Source: C7867-006 sp035438705
Lineage (GTDB): Bacteria > Patescibacteriota > Minisyncoccia > Phycocordibacterales > DATDWN01
Direction: 5' to 3'
Length of the DNA: 27,929 nucleotides
Assembly: GCA_035438705.1 (NCBI GenBank)
Contig: DAORIV010000007.1
Span: 1 to 27,929 of the forward strand
The notes under the pieces are model-generated. The model worked only from the letters and a program-made list of their open reading frames with translations, made no database searches and had not been told where the DNA came from. Both the position numbers and the translations under genes were made by a program. How positions within the stretch are numbered: the stretch's first letter is position 1; every line of letters begins with the position of its first letter. Of this stretch, positions 8,467-17,096 are shown one piece after another.

Positions 8467-10233
8467 TTACTTATTTGAGTTTATTAGTTTCTCAAGTTCT
8501 ATTATATCTTTTTCTATAGATTTTACTCCACTCATCCAAAATTCAGGTTTTGAAATATCAATTCCTACATCTTTAAAAATATCATAGGGACTTTTAGAAC
8601 CGCCCGCACTCATAAATTTTTTGATTTGATCTATATATGTTTTGTCTTCCGTGTATTTTTGATACAAACTTCTACTTATCAATAGACCCATAGAGTATGT
8701 GTAGGTATAAAAGAAATATCTTATGTGTGACCAACCAACATAGGCATAACCGATTTTTGAATCGTATTTAAATTCATTGCCGTATAAAGATTTAATATGT
8801 TTTAACATTAAATCAGCAATTTCTGTGTTTGAAAGACTGCCCCTACTTCTAATCTGTTCATGTAGTTCTAATTCAAAATTGAAAAGCATGATTTGAGTAA
8901 AAATAGTTGAGATTGAATCACTAATTTTGTCGTGTAAAGCAACGACCTTTTCTTTCGGTGACATTTTATTGTACAACTCATTAAACATAAATGTTTCAAA
9001 GAGTGTGCTCGCAACTTCGGCAGTTGATGTTGTGTATCCTTGATAGTAAACCGGTTGAATTTTAGATAATTCAGAATGGAATGCATGCCCCATTTCATGA
9101 GCTAATGTGTATACAGAATCAATGTCATCTGTATGGTTGAGTAAAATATAAGTAGGATTATTGTATGAGGATGCACAGTACGCACCTCCTCTTTTACCAA
9201 GTTTTGGAAATACATCAAACTGTCCATTAGTTACATATCTTTCCAAAATTTTTGAAAAAATAGGGTCAATATTCATTAATACTCCATCAAATATAGATAA
9301 TGCCTCATTAAACTTAATTTTCTTGTTAAATTTTCCAACATCTGCAAAACGATCTGAGTAATACATTTTTTTTAAACCAAGCATTTTTTTCTTAGTTTTA
9401 TAAAATCTATGAACTAGTTTATAGTTAGAAGTAAGCACATCACGAAGAGTAAATACTGTATTTTTATCATCTTCATTCCCTAGAAGTGTTGCATCTACAG
9501 GATCAGCAAACCCTCTAAGCTCATCATTAATTTTTTTATCTAGAATAATAGCATTTAATTCTTTTTCAGCTATTTGTGATAAGCTTTGGTTCACATGCAC
9601 AACTTTATTGTAGAGCTCTAGTCTTTCTTTCTGTGTTCTAATGCTTTTAATAAGATTCAATGCTTTTGAAATCGGGATGTTCTTACCTTTGTGTCTGACT
9701 TCTGCTTTGCTGTATAGATTCTCTGTAAAATCGGTCCACAGCTTATGTGAAGTTAAATACTTTAAATTTAGAATTTTTTCTTCTTTTTCGCTTAAAACGT
9801 ATTTACTGTTTTTAAAAATAACTTCAAGAAAGTACTTATAATTTTGTAAATCCTTATCCTTTAATAATCTAGTTTGTAGTTGTGGAAGTATTTTTGATAA
9901 CTTAACTTCATAAAAAATAACCTTATTACTTATGTTTTGAATTCTTTGTAAAAGCAAATTTGCTTTAGATTGTAAATCTTCTTTTCTTGAATCCAAATCA
10001 ATAAGTTTGTTTAGATATGAGTATGAATCTGATAATTTACACTCTTTTATTTTGAAATAGTCTTGAAGAGATTCTTTAACTATTTTTGAATTATTTAAAT
10101 TAATATCCTTGTATTTTTGCACAAATACATCAACTGTTATCTCAGCATTGTTAATATCAATTTCTATTTTTTTGTCTTCAGGAGATTTGTAAAATGGTGC
10201 CAAATCCCATTCAGTTTTAATCGATTTACTCAT
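8467..10233 (-). CDS. M3-family oligoendopeptidase (PepF-like)
   Basis: A 588-aa cytosolic zinc metallopeptidase that degrades oligopeptides. The gluzincin motif HEMGH lies at about residues 378-382 (YTLAHEMGHAFHSEL), and a Glu about 25 residues later in STAEVASTLFETF is the third zinc ligand. N-terminal helical domains and the GGAYCASS and KIGYAYVGWSHI segments fit oligoendopeptidase F. It overlaps the uracil-DNA glycosylase stop by one base (TAATG), so translational coupling is likely. There is no signal peptide. In an organism expected to rely on scavenging, peptide recycling is a reasonable role, but that is inference. Confidence 0.9.
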   Translation of the reverse strand: MSKSIKTEWDLAPFYKSPEDKKIEIDINNAEITVDVFVQKYKDINLNNSKIVKESLQDYFKIKECKLSDSYSYLNKLIDLDSRKEDLQSKANLLLQRIQNISNKVIFYEVKLSKILPQLQTRLLKDKDLQNYKYFLEVIFKNSKYVLSEKEEKILNLKYLTSHKLWTDFTENLYSKAEVRHKGKNIPISKALNLIKSIRTQKERLELYNKVVHVNQSLSQIAEKELNAIILDKKINDELRGFADPVDATLLGNEDDKNTVFTLRDVLTSNYKLVHRFYKTKKKMLGLKKMYYSDRFADVGKFNKKIKFNEALSIFDGVLMNIDPIFSKILERYVTNGQFDVFPKLGKRGGAYCASSYNNPTYILLNHTDDIDSVYTLAHEMGHAFHSELSKIQPVYYQGYTTSTAEVASTLFETFMFNELYNKMSPKEKVVALHDKISDSISTIFTQIMLFNFELELHEQIRSRGSLSNTEIADLMLKHIKSLYGNEFKYDSKIGYAYVGWSHIRYFFYTYTYSMGLLISRSLYQKYTEDKTYIDQIKKFMSAGGSKSPYDIFKDVGIDISKPEFWMSGVKSIEKDIIELEKLINSNK

Positions 10234-10844
10234 TATTTAATGTATTTTGTTAGCACTTGGAAGTCCTTTAATATGGTCTCCTTATTTGAGCCATCATATA
10301 GGGAAACTGCTGGATGGTAAAGTGGAATAACACTTATAGGACCGTAATCAGTTTGTGCAACAAATTCTTTACCATGAAGCTCTCCGATGGTGCCTATTTT
10401 ATCAGTGAGATTGAATCTATTCATAATATAAGCCATTGAAAATCTACCCAATGTTGCAATTACTTGGGGCTGAATTATATCTATTTGTCTATCAAGAAAC
10501 GGTGCATATATGCGTATTTCTTCTTCAGTAGGATCTCTATTTTCTTGCGGTCGATCTTTTACAATATTTGTTATGTAAACATCACTGCGATTAAGTCTGA
10601 TAGATTCAAGCATATTATCCAAAACTTTACCTGATTTTCCTGAAAAAGGTCTACCAGTTTCAGCTTCATTTTTTCCGGGTGCTTCACCTATAAACATAAT
10701 GTGTGCAGTGTGACTTCCCTCACCAACAACAGGAAAATACTTATTTTCAATTCTATATTGATACAAAGGAGATTCTTTTAATTGTAAAAGTTCATCTCTG
10801 ATTTGTTTCATTTTTTCGAATTTTTCTTCAAGTGTTAAGCTCAT
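10233..10844 (-). CDS. Uracil-DNA glycosylase family 4-like, lacking Fe-S cysteines
   Basis: A 203-aa member of the UDG superfamily, which removes uracil from DNA to start base excision repair. Motif 1 is GEAPGKNE (53-60) followed by GRPFSGKSGKVLDNML. YITNIVKDRPQENRDP and the C-terminal HPAVSLY (near 177) are the other landmarks. Family 4 enzymes normally bind a [4Fe-4S] cluster through four cysteines. Here the whole protein has no cysteine: the CxxC before VVGEG is replaced (LYQY), VKC is VKD (D97), and the fourth is Tyr in RIYAPFL. The catalytic motifs are kept, so the protein is probably folded and active without a cluster. It is the second of a tight gene run. Confidence 0.85.
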   Translation of the reverse strand: MSLTLEEKFEKMKQIRDELLQLKESPLYQYRIENKYFPVVGEGSHTAHIMFIGEAPGKNEAETGRPFSGKSGKVLDNMLESIRLNRSDVYITNIVKDRPQENRDPTEEEIRIYAPFLDRQIDIIQPQVIATLGRFSMAYIMNRFNLTDKIGTIGELHGKEFVAQTDYGPISVIPLYHPAVSLYDGSNKETILKDFQVLTKYIK

Positions 10845-10883
10845 GTTCTTCTGTATAAATTGATAAAATTTAGTTAAGAAATC

Positions 10884-11474
10884 TTAAATGTATTTTTTCT
10901 TTCTAATAACTGAATCCTTTGGGAACCACCAATCATTTGAATTTATATCTAGGATTGCTTTTCCGAGTTCTATACCATTTTTAGTTTTTAATCTTTTCAT
11001 TCCGTCTTTCATCCAAGCAAGTGCTCTTGTGTTTCCAGTATCCACTTGTTCCTTGAGTGCCAGTAACCACTCTAAAGTATCTGCATCTTTAACCAAAAGT
11101 GCCTCTTTTGATTCCCTTTTTTCATATTCATTTAATGTGTTGTAGACATCATTTCCAAAAGGCACAGAGTCAGCAATATCTGTTACCGCACTGTGTTCTT
11201 TTCTTTCTACGTACTTTTGGTGGATATGGTTTAAATCTGAAATTCTTGTTTCTGAAATGTCATGAAATAATGCCATTTTTAAAACTTTCAAAGTATCAAT
11301 ATTACTATCCATTTGTGCTAGTGAATAAGCGATAAAAGTTGTTCTGTTTACATGTTCAGCCACAGATTGTTCACCGGTGCCTAAAAAATGAAAACCACTT
11401 CTAGGGGTTTTAGCTAACATACCAACTTCAAAAAAGAAATTAATTGTATTCAAGTGTTGTTTATTTTTTTTCAT
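10884..11474 (-). CDS. HD-domain phosphohydrolase (YfbR/HDDC2-like)
   Basis: A 196-aa HD-superfamily metal-dependent phosphohydrolase. H41 (in SVAEHVNRT), H71-D72 (ALFHDISETRISDLN) and a later Asp (VKDADTLEW, D130/D132) make the H...HD...D set. The layout is that of the 5'-deoxynucleotidase group (YfbR, HDDC2), which would dephosphorylate dNMPs and adjust nucleotide pools; the substrate cannot be read from sequence. The C-terminus (SNDWWFPKDSVI) is extended. It sits one nucleotide after the nuclease gene and before the UDG gene, a grouping consistent with nucleotide or DNA maintenance. Confidence 0.8.
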   Translation of the reverse strand: MKKNKQHLNTINFFFEVGMLAKTPRSGFHFLGTGEQSVAEHVNRTTFIAYSLAQMDSNIDTLKVLKMALFHDISETRISDLNHIHQKYVERKEHSAVTDIADSVPFGNDVYNTLNEYEKRESKEALLVKDADTLEWLLALKEQVDTGNTRALAWMKDGMKRLKTKNGIELGKAILDINSNDWWFPKDSVIRKKKYI

Positions 11475-11475
11475 A

Positions 11476-12318
11476 CTAAAGAGTTTCTATTTCTTCTATT
11501 ACTTTCTGTCCTTTTGAACCATTAAGACCTATCGATATTAACAAATCCTGGTTTTCTAGTATAGATTTACATAAAACTACACCTTTATCTAATAATTCCT
11601 TCTTTTCTCTACCATTAAGACTACTTAAACAAGTGATGGGGTGCAATTTGGACTCCAAAATCATGTCGTGTAAGTTCCCGACTGGAGGATAGTTCCAACC
11701 AATCATACGTAACCCCCCCTGACAAGAACCATACTCAATTGCAGTTGAAGTAAATTTAGTATTTGTTACTAGCCAACCTTCATCCAATTGTCTTTCTTTT
11801 CCATATTTAAATGTCATTTTTCTTAAATCATCAAAACGAGCTTTTACATACAAAGCAATTTTTAAATCTGATTTTATTCCCAATTCATTATGAAATTTGG
11901 CTTCAACCATAATTAACTTTTCATTGTTCCATGCTACAACATCTACCTCATGTTCAACACAAAACCCTCTAACAATTTTTCCAGTTTCAGCATCAAAGCC
12001 TTTTTTTCTAAATATCTCAGCAATGAAATCCTCAAAAGCAAAACCTGATGGACCTAAGTCCATTATTGCCCTTTTTAAAGAGTATTTAAGAGCAATAGGT
12101 TTTTCTTCTTTGTGTAATAACTCGAATGCACTTTTATAAATATCGTGCGTGGTTATTTCCTTACTAGAATTATTTTTTGTTTTTTCAATAATATCAGAAA
12201 CAACTTTACTACTTGCTCCTGCTTTCTTTAGAGAACGTTCAAGTTTACTAGTGTCAAAAGGTTCTTTAGTTCCATCAGCTTTTAAAACATATAAGGCATT
12301 GGTATTCATAAGAAACAT
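11476..12318 (-). CDS. ATP-cone domain fused to Mrr-like PD-(D/E)XK nuclease
   Basis: A 280-aa two-domain protein. Residues about 9-95 form an ATP-cone (YVLKADGTKEPFDTSKLERS at the start, EITTHDIYKSAFELL later), the nucleotide-sensing module best known from ribonucleotide reductases and NrdR. Residues about 95-240 resemble a restriction-endonuclease fold: FEDFIAEIFRKKGF helix, then D126 and E139-A-K141 in EVDVVAW...IMVEAKF. The predicted role is a nuclease gated by a nucleotide; the target is unknown and no methyltransferase is adjacent. Start choice: ATG at 12318, with another ATG three codons in at 12309. A GAGA lies just before the first ATG. Confidence 0.75.
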   Translation of the reverse strand: MFLMNTNALYVLKADGTKEPFDTSKLERSLKKAGASSKVVSDIIEKTKNNSSKEITTHDIYKSAFELLHKEEKPIALKYSLKRAIMDLGPSGFAFEDFIAEIFRKKGFDAETGKIVRGFCVEHEVDVVAWNNEKLIMVEAKFHNELGIKSDLKIALYVKARFDDLRKMTFKYGKERQLDEGWLVTNTKFTSTAIEYGSCQGGLRMIGWNYPPVGNLHDMILESKLHPITCLSSLNGREKKELLDKGVVLCKSILENQDLLISIGLNGSKGQKVIEEIETL

Positions 12319-12365
12319 TATCTCACAACTAAAGTCATGAGCAAAATTAAATATATTACTTAACT

Positions 12366-13606
12366 TTACTCTGTTTCATCTATAACTCCACCCCCTAAAC
12401 AAGTATTATTATCATAGAACACAGCAGACTGGCCAATTGCTATTCCACTCTGCGGTTCACTAAATCTAATTAAATAACAATCGGAAGCTTTATCAATACT
12501 ACATTCAACTTTATTTTGTCTGTAACGAATTCTCACACTCGTTTTNNNNNNNNNNNNNNNNNNNNNNNNNNNNNNNNNNNNNNNNNNNNNNNNNNNNNNN
12601 NNNNNNNNNNNNNNNNNNNNNNNNNNNNNNNNNNNNNNNNNNNNNTATCAATACTACATTCAACTTTATTTTGTCTGTAACGAATTCTCACACTCGTTTT
12701 ATTGGGGAATAATGGTTCAGTACCAGAAATGAAATGTAATTTTTTAATTTTTATAGACTTAATATTGTTTACTTTATCTATTTGGTGCTCTTTGCTTGCG
12801 ACAGTTATGGTATTTTTTTCTAAATCTTTTTTAATAACAAAAAATCTAGGGTCTTCTGGAGATTTTTCAGTGATAGTGAAACCATGCCTTTGACCAATTG
12901 TTAAAAATTGACTTCCTTCATGAAAACCGATTACTTTTCCTTCGGTATTTAATACATCTCCTTTTTTAACCTCAATATAATGATTTAAAAATTCTTTAAT
13001 ATCAATATTACCCATAAAACATAAACCTTGACTGTCTTTTTTGGTTGCCGTAGGTAGTCCAAACTCCTGTGCTAGTCGTCTTACTTCAGGTTTTATTAAA
13101 CCACCTACTGGAAACAATGTATGTTTTAATTGCTCCTGATTTAGAGTGTAAAGAAAATAACTTTGATCTTTTTCTTTATCTACTGACTCTGTAAGATAAA
13201 AGACTCCATTTTTTTCTATATTTTGTGCATAATGACCTGTAGCAATATAGTCAGCACCTAATTCCTTCGCTTTATCTAGAAAAACTCCAAATTTTACATA
13301 TTTGTTGCAAAAAATATCAGGATTTGGAACTCTTCCCTCCCTATATTCACGTATCATATAGTCCACTACCTCTTGTTTATACTCCCTTTCACAATCTAGT
13401 GTAATAAAGGGAACATTAAGTGTTGCACATACTCGCATAGCAGAAAGTCTTTCTTCCTTCCAATTACAAGGCATAAAATCTGGATACCATACTTTCAAAA
13501 ATACTCCTGTTACATCGTAACCAGCTTTTTTTAGCAAAGCTAAAGAAACAGAAGAATCTACTCCTCCAGAAACACCCACAAATACTTTCTTAGGTTGTGT
13601 ATTCAC
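12366..13606 (-). CDS. mnmA: tRNA 2-thiouridylase MnmA (interrupted by assembly gap)
   Basis: Inserts sulfur at U34 of tRNA-Lys, -Glu and -Gln. The PP-loop SGGVDSS is at residues 13-19; the catalytic cysteines are C100 (NPDIFCNK) and C196 (SQGLCFMG). The start is GTG at 13606. A run of 100 Ns (12546-12645) interrupts the gene, and identical 55-bp sequence lies on both sides. Removing one copy plus the Ns (155 nt) leaves a continuous frame that ends with the expected MnmA C-terminus (IAIGQSAVFYDN, then LGGGVIDE) and a TAA at 12366-12368, for 361 aa. As written, the gap shifts the frame and creates a false stop near 12533. The gene itself is very probably intact. Confidence 0.92.
12491..12700. 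repeat. Assembly gap (100 N) flanked by an exact 55-bp duplication
   Basis: Positions 12491-12545 and 12646-12700 are identical base for base (start tatcaatact, end cactcgtttt) and abut the N run at 12546-12645. Both copies encode the same residues of MnmA (ending VECSID), so this is one locus placed twice. Two contigs that overlapped by 55 bp were probably scaffolded with a default gap instead of being merged. Confidence 0.95.
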
Positions 13607-13642
13607 TTTATGAAATTAACACAAAAAACTTCTTTAGTAAAT

Positions 13643-14623
13643 TTACCTCAAATATAAAGTTTTATTTCTTTTGTGTTCTTCAAATGTTCTTCCGTAATAC
13701 ATTTTTCCATCCTTACCAGTCATGAAATATAAATATCTTGTGGTTTTTGGATGAAGTGCAGCATTTATAGCGTCGAGACCAGGGTTTCCGATAGGCCCAG
13801 GTGGTAACCCCTTGTATTTGTATGTATTATACAAATTATCAATTTTTAAATCATCGTATGTTAATTCGAAAGTACCCTTACCGTTTATATATTTAAATGT
13901 TGCATCAACCTGTAGTGGCATTCCAGCAGTAATACGTTTCCAAAGGATACCGGCTACAATTTTTCTACTTTCAGTCGTATTTGCTTCACCCTCAAGTATA
14001 GATGCCATGGTTATTATCTCATCAACACTTCTTGTAGAAGTAGCTATAGCCTCGATAGTTTTGAGCTGTTCTTCAAAATTTGCACGCATTAAGTTTATAA
14101 CTGTTTTTGGTCGAGCAGTGTCTGCAATGAAATAAGTATCAGGAAAAAGATACCCTTCCCATTCTTTTGCAAGTTCAACAAAACTATTTTTATCAAAACT
14201 CTTTAAGTTTTTTTCTAAGTGTTCTCCTATTTCGTACACATTCCAACCTTCTGGAATAGTTATACGTAAAATATCTAAATGAAACTGTCCTTTAATAAAT
14301 CTGTAAGCTAGATCAATCGGCCCTTCTTTTTTATCAAGAAGATAGTCTCCAGCAATTACTTTTCTTTCACCACCTAAAACAATTACTGCACTTCTGAAAA
14401 TCAATGGGAATTTTATTACTTTATTTTCATAAAGAGAATTTGTTATTTGTTGAAGAGATTCGCCATCTTCAATGGTTATCACGGAGTTTAAAGGAAAATC
14501 GCTCGGTGGAGTCTTTAAAAAAATATAGAATGATATAAAAACAATAAGTGAAATAAAAGTAAGAGAAATATACTTCTCTTTTTTAGGCATACTCTTGAAA
14601 TTGTAATATAGATCTTCAAGCAT
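13643..14623 (-). CDS. mltG: Endolytic murein transglycosylase MltG
   Basis: Cleaves nascent peptidoglycan strands at the membrane and thereby sets glycan length. A 326-aa protein with an N-terminal transmembrane helix (about 19-37), a LysM-like segment (ITIEDGESLQQITNSLYENK), EGYLFPDTYFI, the catalytic-region motif MASILEGEANT, then NRL-equivalent GILWKRITAGMPLQVDAT and the C-terminal YNTYKYKGLPPGPIGNPG. These are the full MltG landmarks. It begins 2 nt after the 417-aa gene. A second, shorter MltG is encoded at 24721-25515. Confidence 0.93.
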   Translation of the reverse strand: MLEDLYYNFKSMPKKEKYISLTFISLIVFISFYIFLKTPPSDFPLNSVITIEDGESLQQITNSLYENKVIKFPLIFRSAVIVLGGERKVIAGDYLLDKKEGPIDLAYRFIKGQFHLDILRITIPEGWNVYEIGEHLEKNLKSFDKNSFVELAKEWEGYLFPDTYFIADTARPKTVINLMRANFEEQLKTIEAIATSTRSVDEIITMASILEGEANTTESRKIVAGILWKRITAGMPLQVDATFKYINGKGTFELTYDDLKIDNLYNTYKYKGLPPGPIGNPGLDAINAALHPKTTRYLYFMTGKDGKMYYGRTFEEHKRNKTLYLR

Positions 14624-14625
14624 AA

Positions 14626-15879
14626 TTAAACTGGAAGATTTGATGGAGCCTCAGCTTTTTTAGATTCAATTCTTCCAAATGTTGGTGTAACAGACACACC
14701 TCCTGGGAAGTGAAAAATAGTAGCTAGTTCTTCGGAGTTTAAGACAAAATGTGGACTTTTAAGTGGTATGTGGAAATATGCTCTTTTTTTATACTTATCC
14801 AATAAATCAGCTTTCTCTTCGTGTTTTGCTTTTGCACTTCTATCTTTCCACGCCAGCAAAAAGAAACTATATTTATCTGCTGATCCTCTAGCTGGCTTAA
14901 AACCATTCAAACTAGAATTAAAATGTGTTATTCCACCAATTATTCCACCAATATTGCTTGGGTTAAATGTATCTTTCGGTGCTACGTATATTGCTCTCAT
15001 ACCCACATCAAAACCTTTTTTAGAAACACTCCTTCCAAGTGCATTAATAGTATCTCTTTCGACATCAGTCAACTGTCTTCCAGTTCCAGGTATAAGTTTT
15101 CCATCTTTATCTTTTTCCCCTTTGACACTGGTTATAATTTTGTCTATTTCAGCTTGAGCGGCTTTTGCCCAGCGCAAGTCTACTGACTTTCCAGTCTTAG
15201 GGTCAATGTCTTCATCTTTATGTGATCTTACAAGTATCTGTATCCAAACTTGTGCATCTCTTGGTACACTTCCTAAAAACTCAATTAGTGGTGTTAATGG
15301 ATCAATTTTGTACTCTTCTTTTGGATCCTTTTCCAAACCATAATCAATATACGTTTTTATAGGAAAAACATCAGGCTTAGTCAAATCAAATTCACTTGCC
15401 CACATTGTATACTTTTCCGGATCATAAGAGATTGGCAAAGTATAATCAGTCGTTTCAAATATTTCAATTCCAGGATACTGGGAATATAAGTTAGCTTCAA
15501 TCAATGCTCTATGAGATACTTTTGTCCAAACAAAAAAATGTATTGCACCATTTATTGATGTGATTTCTAAAGAAAACCATGAACGAACTTGTCCTTTCCA
15601 GTACTTTTCATACCAATTCCCTTCCCCGCCATTTTGATGCAAGCCATTTATAAAAAACTCAGCAGCTTGGGGAGACTTAAACACTTCTCTTGGAACTTTT
15701 ATTTCTAACAAAACATACTTTTGTTTTGCAAAAAATAGTGCCTGAACATATCTAACCCATAGTTCCCAAATAATAAGTAAGCACAAAATAGGAAACCAAA
15801 TAAAAGCCGTTTTCCATAATGTTTTTACAACTGTCAAAAAAATAGGATTAGTAAAAATATCTGTAAAAAACTTTAACAT
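14626..15879 (-). CDS. CPR membrane-anchored protein of unknown function
   Basis: A 417-aa protein with a long hydrophobic N-terminal segment (about residues 12-45), then a soluble region starting KYVLLEIKVPREVFKSPQAA. Similar proteins (an ILLEIxVPrExxKxPxAME-type opening after a TM helix) are common in CPR genomes and are sometimes found near VirB4-type ATPases of conjugation-like systems; here there is no such ATPase. Other features are an EEYKIDPLTPLIEFLGS segment, RDAQVWIQILVRSH, and a glycine-rich GGIIGGITHFNSSLNGFKP. I do not recognise a catalytic motif. It leads the long gene block down to alaS and is 2 nt from mltG, suggesting an envelope role. Confidence 0.6.
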   Translation of the reverse strand: MLKFFTDIFTNPIFLTVVKTLWKTAFIWFPILCLLIIWELWVRYVQALFFAKQKYVLLEIKVPREVFKSPQAAEFFINGLHQNGGEGNWYEKYWKGQVRSWFSLEITSINGAIHFFVWTKVSHRALIEANLYSQYPGIEIFETTDYTLPISYDPEKYTMWASEFDLTKPDVFPIKTYIDYGLEKDPKEEYKIDPLTPLIEFLGSVPRDAQVWIQILVRSHKDEDIDPKTGKSVDLRWAKAAQAEIDKIITSVKGEKDKDGKLIPGTGRQLTDVERDTINALGRSVSKKGFDVGMRAIYVAPKDTFNPSNIGGIIGGITHFNSSLNGFKPARGSADKYSFFLLAWKDRSAKAKHEEKADLLDKYKKRAYFHIPLKSPHFVLNSEELATIFHFPGGVSVTPTFGRIESKKAEAPSNLPV

Positions 15880-15886
15880 AACTTAT

Positions 15887-15892
15887 ATTATA
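15887..15892 (-). promoter_or_regulatory. -10 box, predicted leaderless start of the 417-aa gene
   Basis: A perfect TATAAT lies 7 nt before the ATG at 15879, and the T-tract of the upstream terminator (15906-15931) falls in the spacer/-35 region. No good -35 is visible. There is no Shine-Dalgarno motif. Confidence 0.6.
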
Positions 15893-15905
15893 ACTAACCT
15901 AAAAT

Positions 15906-15931
15906 AAAAAACCACCATATGGTGGTTTTTT
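15906..15931 (-). terminator. Intrinsic terminator after the sigma4/HARE-HTH gene
   Basis: A perfect 26-bp palindrome centred on ccaccatatggtgg with A6/T6 arms, 4 nt past the stop of the gene ending at 15936. Being symmetric it could stop transcription from either side. Confidence 0.9.
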
Positions 15932-15935
15932 ATTT

Positions 15936-16973
15936 TTATGCTGGTGTATATTTTCCGTCTTTAGATTTTTTGAAAAACTTTGGATTTTGAAGGTTTACCA
16001 TAATTGTATTCTCCTTCACATATCTTTCTTTTAAGACCTTCTTAACAATTTCGTCTTTAGTTAGAGGACCATTTTTATCGATAATGTTCTTTATAACATC
16101 CCTAACTACACCCGACATATAACCCCACTCAGAAAGTGCGTATAAACCTCTTCCAACAAGTACAAACCTTGGATCCTTAATAAGTTCATTGTGTGTAGTA
16201 GCAACATGAGCTTTTTTGTTGAACAACTCAGTTATAAGCTTCGCTACTTCTCTAAAGTGTATAGGAGAACCATGTCTTCTTATAACAAGGTATGCATAAT
16301 CTCTCATACCTTTTGCATTAATGTTTGCTGAAGTAGTTTTACCCCATTCTCCTAGAGGGTTTTTATCAATCAGTTTTGAAAGTGCCAACCATCTTTTTGC
16401 TATTTCTTCATTTTTATATTTTTCAGAAACATCTTTAATATTTTCTAGAAATTTCTCAATCATATCTGACTCTAGAAGTATTTCATCATCAGATAGTGAT
16501 GAATAAAGATCTCTAAGTGAGGCATGAATTCTCTTTGAAAGTTCTTTATCTACTGACCATCTATGCTTAAACTCATTGTCTTCTTTTTCTTTAGTAAATT
16601 CTTCACCAATAACAAGTAAGAAGTGGATTTGGTTTTGAGTAGCCTTGTCTTTTGAAATATGTTTTAAAAGATGCTCTTCTGATATAGTTCCTCCCATATC
16701 AGTAATAAGCTTAAGAAGCTCATCAAAAGATTCCTTTTCTTTTGCATACTCTTTAGACTTTCTAATATTAATTATTGAATAGTTTTCAATTTGTCTAACT
16801 CTTTCTCTGGTAATTTTGTACTTTTTACCAATAGCTTCTAGAGTCATTCTTTTGGTGTCTGTGCCTAGCCCAAAACGAGAAACAAGCACATCTCTTGATC
16901 TATCCCCCACAACAGAAAGTAGTTTTTTTACTACTTGTTTAGGTTTAAATTTTATAGTTGTTTTTTCACTCAT
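15936..16973 (-). CDS. Sigma-70 region 4-like plus HARE-HTH domain protein
   Basis: A 345-aa putative transcription factor. Residues about 35-75 hold a sigma region-4-type helix-turn-helix (RMTLEAIGKKYKITRERVRQ, then IENYSIINIRK). The middle is helical and charged. Residues about 225-300 match a HARE-HTH domain, the winged helix of the RNA polymerase delta subunit (GSPIHFREVAKLITELFNKK, then DPRFVLVGRGLYALSEWG). A further winged-helix-like segment ends the protein. No region 2 is present, so it cannot be a full sigma factor; modulating RNA polymerase is inferred. It is monocistronic, between leuS and its own terminator. Confidence 0.75.
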   Translation of the reverse strand: MSEKTTIKFKPKQVVKKLLSVVGDRSRDVLVSRFGLGTDTKRMTLEAIGKKYKITRERVRQIENYSIINIRKSKEYAKEKESFDELLKLITDMGGTISEEHLLKHISKDKATQNQIHFLLVIGEEFTKEKEDNEFKHRWSVDKELSKRIHASLRDLYSSLSDDEILLESDMIEKFLENIKDVSEKYKNEEIAKRWLALSKLIDKNPLGEWGKTTSANINAKGMRDYAYLVIRRHGSPIHFREVAKLITELFNKKAHVATTHNELIKDPRFVLVGRGLYALSEWGYMSGVVRDVIKNIIDKNGPLTKDEIVKKVLKERYVKENTIMVNLQNPKFFKKSKDGKYTPA

Positions 16974-17026
16974 ATTTTAATAAAAAGTCTTATTTTTAAG
17001 CTACGAACCAAGACTTAAGTCCTCTA

Positions 17027-17055
17027 TTTGTATCATTATACTGAATTTAAGTCAA
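17027..17055 (-). promoter_or_regulatory. Candidate promoter for the sigma4/HARE-HTH gene
   Basis: TTGACT (17055-17050) and TACAAA (17032-17027) are 17 bp apart; a TATAAT at 17040-17035 is an alternative -10. The leader would be about 45-55 nt and contains a small palindrome (ACTTAAGT). Unlike neighbouring genes this one does not look leaderless. Confidence 0.4.
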
Positions 17056-17096
17056 GCCTTGACCAAAATGCGATATTTTAAGTAAAAAACCTATCA

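Noticed and set aside
12533..12545. Apparent premature stop in mnmA beyond the N run
   Set aside because: It results from the 155-nt artefactual insertion shifting the frame; the collapsed sequence reads through to a proper stop.
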